Below, one piece after another: positions 13,657 to 17,950 of a DNA stretch of 17,950 nucleotides; the stretch's first letter is position 1; every line of letters begins with the position of its first letter. The position numbers and the translations under genes were made by a program. The notes beneath the pieces are model-generated. The model ran no database searches and was not told where the DNA came from. It saw nothing but the letters and a program-made list of their open reading frames with translations. This DNA is from Planctomycetaceae bacterium (GTDB lineage: Bacteria > Planctomycetota > Planctomycetia > Pirellulales > UBA1268), in contig JABHNP010000374.1 in NCBI GenBank assembly GCA_018694455.1, positions 1 through 17,950 of the forward strand, read 5' to 3'.

Positions 13657-14805
13657 ATGCAACCGACTGTTATCAATTTAAAGGAGTCTGAAGATATACG
13701 TGATGTGGTACATCGCGTTGTACAATCGCTTGCTGAAGGAAGCATTGTCGGGGTTCCAACGGAATCAAATTATTGTTTTGTTGCTGCTGGTACCTGTAAG
13801 ACAGCTGTTGAGAGAGCGTGTGCTTTAGCCGAGGATTATCACAACGAACCCAAATTAACGATTGCTATTAAAAGTTGCGACGAAGCAGTTGATTGGGTTC
13901 CGGATATGCGACCACTTGCAACACGGTTTGCCAGACAATGTTGGCCAGGCCCATTGGCAATGGTATTAGCTGACAATCATCCAGATGGTCTAGTGCAGCA
14001 ACTACCGGTGTCGACCCAACCATATGTTTTGCGTGATGGCAGAATTCGATTACGGGCACCTCGACATAGAATATTACAGGACTGCATGCGACTTTTTGCC
14101 GGCCCAGTCGTACTCGCAGAGTTTGGTGGTGGTCCAGATTCTCCTACTACAGTCATGGACCTCATGAGTCGTTGTAAAGAGCATGACAAATCAATGCTCT
14201 TTCTAGATGATGGCATACAGCCGATTCATGAATCAGTTTCAACAATTGAGATTTGTGATACAGGCTATCGTGTGATTCGAGGCAATACCTTGAGTCATGA
14301 AGATCTTCAACGTTTTGCGAGATTGAAGATCTTGTTTATCTGTACAGGAAATACCTGCCGTAGTCCCATGGCTGAGGTATTATTTCGAAAACATGTTGCT
14401 CAACGATTACATTGTTCAATCAACGACATCAGAAAATCTGGCGTTGAAGTTCAAAGTGCAGGTATCTCTGCTTGGGGAGGAAGCCCGGCAAGCGATAAAG
14501 CCATTCATGCAATGCAGCAAATAGGAATAGACTTACATGGTCACACAAGCCAAACACTCACTGAAAAATTACTTCAGGAGGCTGAAATCGTCTGGACGAT
14601 GACAGCTGCTCATCGCTCGGCAATTCTCGCCCAGTTTCCGAATTTCACTGACCGAGTGCACATGCTTTTACCTAGAAATCAAGACGTGTTAGACCCATTT
14701 GGAGGCACACAGGAAGCCTATAACCAGTGTGCTCAACAAATCCGTGAGCATCTTGACGCTCGAATCGATATACTAGATTTCGGTAATTCATCACACATTA
14801 AGTAG
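13657..14805 (+). CDS. Fused Sua5/YciO/YrdC domain and low-molecular-weight protein phosphatase (YwlE-like)
   Basis: This is a two-domain, 382-residue cytosolic protein. Residues 1-215 have the Sua5/YrdC fold pattern: GSIVGVPTES (28-37), CWPGPLAMVLAD (95-106), RIRLRAPRH (129-137), HESVSTIEI (191-199) and VIRGN (206-210). However, the KxR and SxN motifs needed for threonylcarbamoyl-AMP synthesis are absent (AEDYHNEPKL at 58-67 and LAEFGG at 153-158), so t6A activity is doubtful. Residues 223-375 form a complete LMW phosphatase. The P-loop is CTGNTCRS (C229 nucleophile, R235) and the general acid D346 lies in LDPFGG. Thr233 corresponds to Thr11 of B. subtilis YwlE, the residue that favours phosphoarginine. 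There is no clear Shine-Dalgarno at ATG 13657. rpiB lies 79 bp downstream. The fold calls are strong; substrates are inferred. Confidence 0.92.
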   Translation: MQPTVINLKESEDIRDVVHRVVQSLAEGSIVGVPTESNYCFVAAGTCKTAVERACALAEDYHNEPKLTIAIKSCDEAVDWVPDMRPLATRFARQCWPGPLAMVLADNHPDGLVQQLPVSTQPYVLRDGRIRLRAPRHRILQDCMRLFAGPVVLAEFGGGPDSPTTVMDLMSRCKEHDKSMLFLDDGIQPIHESVSTIEICDTGYRVIRGNTLSHEDLQRFARLKILFICTGNTCRSPMAEVLFRKHVAQRLHCSINDIRKSGVEVQSAGISAWGGSPASDKAIHAMQQIGIDLHGHTSQTLTEKLLQEAEIVWTMTAAHRSAILAQFPNFTDRVHMLLPRNQDVLDPFGGTQEAYNQCAQQIREHLDARIDILDFGNSSHIK

Positions 14806-14884
14806 TGGACTCTATGTAGTCATGTGTGTCATTATGGTTTGGTTTTACGTGCGGGAGCCATGGCCTGCAGCCTGGATTGATTGA

Positions 14885-15346
14885 ATGAAAATAGCGATCG
14901 GAAGCGATCATCGAGGTGTTGATGCCCGCCGTCGTCTGATCGGATTTTTGGAACGTCATGGTCATTCTGTTACTGACTGTGGCAGCCATGATGAGACAGC
15001 AGTTGATTATCCAGATGTTGCTGCTAATGTTTCTCGACAGGTTGCTGATGGAACAGCTGATCGAGGCATTTTACTCTGTTGTACTGGTGTAGGGATGGCC
15101 ATAGCAGCGAATAAAATTCCAGGTGTTCGCGCTGCGACCTGCCATGATGAGGTTGCGGCTGAAATGAGCCGGCGGCACAACGACCTGAATGTTCTTTGTC
15201 TGGCTGCAGAAATGGTAGGTGCAGAACAGCAAGAAAAAATGACAGAAATCTGGCTTAATACGGATTTTGAAGGTGGACGTCACGAACGGCGATTAAGCAA
15301 AATTTCTGCTCTTGAGGAAATGGCGTGTGAACAGCGGAACACCTGA
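14885..15346 (+). CDS. rpiB: Ribose-5-phosphate isomerase B
   Basis: This 153-residue enzyme interconverts ribose-5-phosphate and ribulose-5-phosphate in the non-oxidative pentose phosphate pathway, in the cytosol. It is close to the family's usual length of about 145-150. Key residues are visible: GSDHRG with D8-H9, catalytic C65 and T67 in LLCCTGVGMAIAANK, RRHND with H98-N99, and phosphate-binding R132 and R136 in GGRHERR. The loop reads CCTG where many homologues have CGTG, a mild change. ATG 14885 starts exactly at the first beta strand (MKIAIGSDHRG) and has no strong Shine-Dalgarno. The gene is probably cotranscribed with the upstream Sua5-phosphatase fusion, since no terminator is seen in the 79-bp gap. 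Confidence 0.95.
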   Translation: MKIAIGSDHRGVDARRRLIGFLERHGHSVTDCGSHDETAVDYPDVAANVSRQVADGTADRGILLCCTGVGMAIAANKIPGVRAATCHDEVAAEMSRRHNDLNVLCLAAEMVGAEQQEKMTEIWLNTDFEGGRHERRLSKISALEEMACEQRNT

Positions 15347-15444
15347 ACGCATCCTGTATTCCTTATATCCTGCCCAAAACGGTAGCACCCGGCAATAGAC
15401 CCGCCCTCGTGGTAACGTCGGTGAAATATGCTGATTTTATAGGC

Positions 15445-15479
15445 CGGCGAAGACTTGTCATGTCGTAACGGTTGCGCCG
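15445..15479 (+). repeat. Possible structured stretch downstream of rpiB
   Basis: CGGCG (15445-15449) can pair with CGCCG (15475-15479), enclosing GAC/GTC inner pairing. The surrounding G+C-richer segment (15371-15480) has no coding frame. TGGTAACGTCGG (15410-15421) recurs as TGGTAATGTCGG at 15541-15552. I recognise no known riboswitch class here. Confidence 0.25.
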
Positions 15480-15486
15480 AAACACA

Positions 15487-15512
15487 AGGTAATTTTTTAA
15501 GAAAAATTACTT
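15487..15512 (+). repeat. Hairpin 1 of the array before the acidic orphan gene
   Basis: GTAATTTTT (15489-15497) pairs perfectly with AAAAATTAC (15502-15510) around loop TAAG. One G-U and one A-T pair extend it to 11 bp. The stem is A+T-rich, so it is a poor terminator for rpiB, which ended 140 bp earlier. Confidence 0.5.
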
Positions 15513-15514
15513 CT

Positions 15515-15537
15515 TGATTCGTTGCGTCAACGAATCA
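15515..15537 (+). repeat. Hairpin 2: perfect 10-bp palindrome before the acidic orphan gene
   Basis: TGATTCGTTG (15515-15524) and CAACGAATCA (15528-15537) are perfect reverse complements separated by CGT. The symmetry would suit a dimeric regulator's operator or a stable RNA hairpin. It lies 90 bp before the ATG at 15627 and directly follows hairpin 1. There is no T-run on the plus side. Confidence 0.6.
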
Positions 15538-15560
15538 CGTTGGTAATGTCGGAAGTATGG

Positions 15561-15581
15561 AAACCATGCGTTTATGGGTTT
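15561..15581 (+). repeat. Hairpin 3 before the acidic orphan gene
   Basis: AAACCAT (15561-15567) pairs with ATGGGTTT (15574-15581) with one bulged G, around loop GCGTTT. It is the third and weakest hairpin in about 95 bp. Confidence 0.35.
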
Positions 15582-15626
15582 TAGCCAAACACTTATTTAA
15601 ATCGCCGCCTTGGTGAAGGTTGCATC

Positions 15627-16244
15627 ATGAATTTCACAAATACACCGACTCCTGAAGAAGTGTTATGCCTGTTGCAGAATGCAGCATTGCGTGATGCAAT
15701 CGAACCATTTTTTGAAGATGATACTTTTGGTGATATCGATTTTTTTGAAATGCCCACCGAAGTAGAAAATCGTTATCTGGAATCGATGTTGGCTTGGGAA
15801 CAAGCACCAGTTTTACCCGTCGGGCGTTGGTTCAATCCACCGATTATATTGGAGTCAGTCTGTAATCTTTGTGAGGAACAGTTACGGGAAGAGTTGTGGG
15901 CAGTAATTGAAAGACTCTACGAGGGTCGTGTTGTACTCGACTTTACTGACCATCTTTCAGACCGTGAACTCTATAATCTCATTCGTCGTGAAATTCTTCC
16001 AACGTCTGTCAAACGTGTTGATTTACCAGATAATTATTTTCACTGGGATTGCAGTGTTGCTGGTAGAGGACCTGAGGTTTCTGCTGATGATTGGTATCCA
16101 GAAGCGGTTGCCGAGTCATTAATTTGGCTGACCTATTACGCTGATAACGCTGAGCGAAGTGAATGGGAAGCTGAATATTGCATCGATCTTCCACCCTGTG
16201 AGATTCCGCCGTTTCCACGAGCGATGCCGTCTGCCCCGGTATGA
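15627..16244 (+). CDS. Highly acidic protein of unknown function
   Basis: I do not recognise a family. The predicted 205-residue protein has about 41 Asp/Glu against 14 Arg/Lys (only one Lys) and seven Trp, giving a strongly negative charge. It has no signal peptide and no membrane segment, so it is probably cytosolic. A CNLC pair (79-82) plus single cysteines at 142, 185 and 191 are present, but they form no obvious zinc motif. The C-terminal tail is proline-rich (189-204). The start at ATG 15627 is well supported by GGTGAAGG with a 7-nt spacer. Coding is supported by a long uninterrupted frame, normal composition for the window and this ribosome binding site. It stands between rpiB and a secreted repeat protein, behind an array of hairpins. 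It may be a lineage-restricted conserved protein. Confidence 0.8.
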   Translation: MNFTNTPTPEEVLCLLQNAALRDAIEPFFEDDTFGDIDFFEMPTEVENRYLESMLAWEQAPVLPVGRWFNPPIILESVCNLCEEQLREELWAVIERLYEGRVVLDFTDHLSDRELYNLIRREILPTSVKRVDLPDNYFHWDCSVAGRGPEVSADDWYPEAVAESLIWLTYYADNAERSEWEAEYCIDLPPCEIPPFPRAMPSAPV

Positions 16245-16270
16245 GTGACGTATTGACTCATATCAGTTTT
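16238..16270 (+). terminator. Possible weak terminator at the end of the acidic orphan gene
   Basis: TATGAGT (16240-16246) pairs perfectly with ACTCATA (16256-16262); one G-U and one G-C pair (to 16238 and 16264) lengthen it to 9 bp. AG and a short TTTT (16267-16270) follow. The stem includes the stop codon (16242-16244) and is A+T-rich, so efficiency would be low. Confidence 0.3.
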
Positions 16271-16308
16271 ACTCAATGCATTGTTCGCTGTAGGATATGA
16301 TGTAGAAA

Positions 16309-16326
16309 CACCTCATTTTTGAGGTG
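16309..16326 (+). repeat. Perfect hairpin in the leader of the repeat-protein gene
   Basis: CACCTCA (16309-16315) and TGAGGTG (16320-16326) form a perfect 7-bp stem with loop TTTT. It ends 51 nt before the ATG at 16378. There is no T-run after it on the plus strand. Confidence 0.4.
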
Positions 16327-16377
16327 CAAAAAGGCGATCAACATTTTGTGTGCCCAATCTGTCAAGTGAGAACACTC

Positions 16378-17505
16378 ATGGTTTTTTACCGTTTGCTTTT
16401 TATCACTCTTTTCTTTTCATCCATTGCCTGTGTTGCTGTTGGACAAACTGCTACGGTGACAACAACACAGGACCTTAAAAATGCTATTACAAAAGCATCC
16501 TCTTTTTTGAGGGATTATGGACAACAGCCGGATGGAAGTTTCTCACCTCAAAGTAGTCCAGCAATTACAGCACTTGTAGTCAAGGCACTCGTTCAAAATG
16601 GAACGCCTGTTCGTGATTCAATGGTGGAGCGGGGTATCGAATACATTCTTACATTTCAACAAACTGATGGTGGAATTTATCAGCAAGAATCGACTGTTGC
16701 TAATTATGAAACATCAATTGCCATACTTGCTCTCAAAGCATGTAATGCCTCGGGGCGATATCAGGAGATAATACAAAAAGCCGAGCAGTTCCTTACAGCA
16801 ATTCAATGGGATGAAAGCGAGGGCAATGTTCCTGCTGATCCTGAGTATGGTGGTGCAGGATATGGTCGGCACGAGCGTCCAGATTTATCAAATACGGCAT
16901 TTCTTATTGACGCACTGCATGAGATTGGTACTGGTCCCGATAATGCTGCTATTAAGCGGGCGTTGATTTTTGTATCACGATCACAAAACCTAGAAGGTGT
17001 TCACAATACGCTTCCATTCGCGATAAAAAATCCTGATGGAGGCTTTTATTATACGCCGGCGAATGGTGGTGAAAGTCAGGCTGGTAAAACAGCAAACGGC
17101 GGTCTGCGAAGTTATGGATCAATGACATATGCAGGGCTTAAGAGCATGCTCTACGCTGGTGTTTCATCTGACGATCCACGAGTTCTGGCTGCGATGAACT
17201 GGTTGCGAAGGCACTACACATTTAAAGAGAATCCGGGTATGGGAACCGCCGGTCTGTACTACTATTTACATATAGCTGCCAAGGCACTTGATGCCGTAGG
17301 CAATGACGAATTCGTAGACATTGATGGCGTATCACATGAATGGCGAAAAGACCTCATAACGGTCATTCTAAGTGCGCAACAGGCCAACGGTTCGTGGGTG
17401 AATGATAATCCTCGATGGCTTGAGGGAGATGCTAATTTGGTGACGAGTTATGCCCTTCTTGCATTAAGTTATGGACAGACATCTCCTGCGAATGCGGTTG
17501 ACTAA
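16378..17505 (+). CDS. Secreted prenyltransferase/squalene-oxidase repeat protein
   Basis: This 375-residue protein has the alpha/alpha-barrel repeats of the terpene-cyclase/prenyltransferase fold. An N-terminal signal peptide (about 1-22, hydrophobic 4-21, then AVG/QT) predicts export. QW-like repeat signatures are QQPDGSFSP (49-57), QQTDGGIYQQ (94-103), GGAGYG (158-163), NPDGGFYY (218-225) and QQANGSWVND (334-343), with LDAL/ALKA-type helices between them. The DxDD catalytic motif of squalene-hopene cyclases is absent, and the length is about half of such enzymes. Terpene cyclisation is therefore unlikely, and a binding or structural role is more plausible. ATG 16378 is chosen over an upstream in-frame start at 16324, because it begins the signal peptide directly. 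A weak AAGTGAG precedes it. The gene downstream is a LacI regulator on the same strand, after 95 bp. Confidence 0.88.
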   Translation: MVFYRLLFITLFFSSIACVAVGQTATVTTTQDLKNAITKASSFLRDYGQQPDGSFSPQSSPAITALVVKALVQNGTPVRDSMVERGIEYILTFQQTDGGIYQQESTVANYETSIAILALKACNASGRYQEIIQKAEQFLTAIQWDESEGNVPADPEYGGAGYGRHERPDLSNTAFLIDALHEIGTGPDNAAIKRALIFVSRSQNLEGVHNTLPFAIKNPDGGFYYTPANGGESQAGKTANGGLRSYGSMTYAGLKSMLYAGVSSDDPRVLAAMNWLRRHYTFKENPGMGTAGLYYYLHIAAKALDAVGNDEFVDIDGVSHEWRKDLITVILSAQQANGSWVNDNPRWLEGDANLVTSYALLALSYGQTSPANAVD

Positions 17506-17511
17506 GTTGAG

Positions 17512-17576
17512 TATCTGAAAGCCGATTATTCGGTGTTCTTTGGCAAAAGCAACTCTTTCTCAAACTAGCTTTTTGT
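17512..17576 (+). terminator. Weak terminator-like sequences between the repeat protein and the LacI gene
   Basis: Two poor candidates lie in the 95-bp gap. CCGA-TTAT-TCGG (17522-17533) is followed by a T-rich stretch. AAAAGC pairs with GCTTTT across 17 bases (about 17545-17573), ending in a T-run. Neither is strong. Confidence 0.2.
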
Positions 17577-17588
17577 AAAATGTGATCA

Positions 17589-17594
17589 AGAGGA
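17589..17594 (+). promoter_or_regulatory. Ribosome binding site of the LacI-family gene
   Basis: AGAGGA lies 6 nt before the ATG at 17601. It is one of the clearest Shine-Dalgarno sequences in the window and fixes this start. Confidence 0.6.
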
Positions 17595-17600
17595 TGTCGA

Positions 17601-17950
17601 ATGACTGATAGCAAGTCACAATCAGTTGCGGCGAGGGACGATATCACAATTGATGATATTGCAAAACGTGCTCGTGTTTCGAAGAGTACTGTGTCAAGAG
17701 TTTTGAATCGAAGTGCAGTCGTTCATGATCACAAGAGAGCCGCTGTTGAAAAAGCTATCAATGAACTCGGCTACAAGCCAAATATTTTTGCACAAGGTTT
17801 AGTCAGTGGTCGATCCATGACGCTTGGCATTCTCACGCAGAACATGGGCGGCCATTTCTATGACTCAATTGCACAAGGAGCCATTGAGGGTTTAGCAGAC
17901 TCTGGTTACACACCACTTTTTGTTGATGGAGGTTGGCAACACACCAGAGA
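17601..17950 (+). CDS. LacI-family transcriptional regulator (3' end cut by window)
   Basis: The first 116 codons of a LacI/GalR-type repressor are visible, and the frame is open to the window end. Residues 15-36 form the helix-turn-helix TIDDIAKRARVSKSTVSRVLN. Next come AINELGYKPN (52-61) and the hinge-helix segment AQGLVSGRS (64-72). The start of the periplasmic-binding-protein-like effector domain is TLGILTQNMGGHFYDSIAQG (74-93). It should bind DNA as a dimer and respond to a small ligand, usually a sugar, in the cytosol. Because it is truncated, neither the ligand nor the operator can be judged. ATG 17601 has a good Shine-Dalgarno. It may regulate genes further right, or the neighbouring secreted protein. 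Confidence 0.93.
   Translation, partial: MTDSKSQSVAARDDITIDDIAKRARVSKSTVSRVLNRSAVVHDHKRAAVEKAINELGYKPNIFAQGLVSGRSMTLGILTQNMGGHFYDSIAQGAIEGLADSGYTPLFVDGGWQHTR

Noticed and set aside
15371..15480. Known riboswitch or small RNA in the gap after rpiB
   Set aside because: I compared it by eye with the consensus of several common riboswitch classes and found no matching core; only weak pairing is visible.
16309..16340. Intrinsic terminator at the CACCTCA hairpin
   Set aside because: The stem is followed by an A-run on the plus strand, and no minus-strand gene would use it in the other direction.
1..17950. CRISPR arrays, insertion sequences, defence genes, tRNA or rRNA
   Set aside because: No spaced repeat array, transposase, terminal inverted repeats, defence-type domain or structural RNA was seen anywhere in the window.

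Overview
The window looks like the chromosome of a planctomycete, probably an uncultured marine member of the Pirellulales with a moderate G+C content. I infer this from gene families. It has a PSCyt1/DUF1549/DUF1553 protein paired with a twin-arginine DUF1501 protein, a DUF1559 pseudopilin, an ECF sigma factor next to a membrane Ser/Thr kinase, a Sua5-LMW-phosphatase fusion, and a BamA with a Pro/Gln-rich insert. I see no insertion sequences, phage genes, CRISPR arrays, tRNA or rRNA. Few genes have a strong Shine-Dalgarno sequence.

Left part (1-4536). The window opens inside an ECF sigma factor gene, followed on the same strand by a Ser/Thr kinase with a multi-pass C-terminal membrane domain. 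A Dpm1-like glycosyltransferase converges on the kinase. Upstream of it on the minus strand is a DUF1559 pseudopilin gene. A strong intrinsic terminator lies between these two and ends only 16 nt from the glycosyltransferase start. A 505-bp non-coding stretch holds the pseudopilin promoter/leader region.

Middle part (4537-13340). On the minus strand the PSD1-type cytochrome protein and the DUF1501 protein form a two-gene operon with 60 bp between them. Divergent from it is a BaiN/HI0933-family flavoprotein. That gene converges, with a 12-bp gap, on a large Omp85/BamA gene that has five POTRA-like domains, an approximately 180-residue low-complexity linker and a beta-barrel.

Right part (13341-17950). 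All genes here are on the plus strand. They encode a fused Sua5/YrdC-LMW phosphatase, ribose-5-phosphate isomerase B (rpiB), a very acidic orphan protein preceded by three hairpins, a secreted squalene-cyclase-fold repeat protein, and the first 116 codons of a LacI-family regulator. The fusion next to rpiB recalls the Bacillus ywlC-ywlE-ywlF order. The phosphatase loop matches the arginine-phosphatase (YwlE) type, while the Sua5 half has lost its signature motifs.

No complete, clearly new multi-gene system is evident. The best leads are the degenerate Sua5 domain fused to a YwlE-like phosphatase, the hairpin-preceded acidic orphan, and the linker in BamA.
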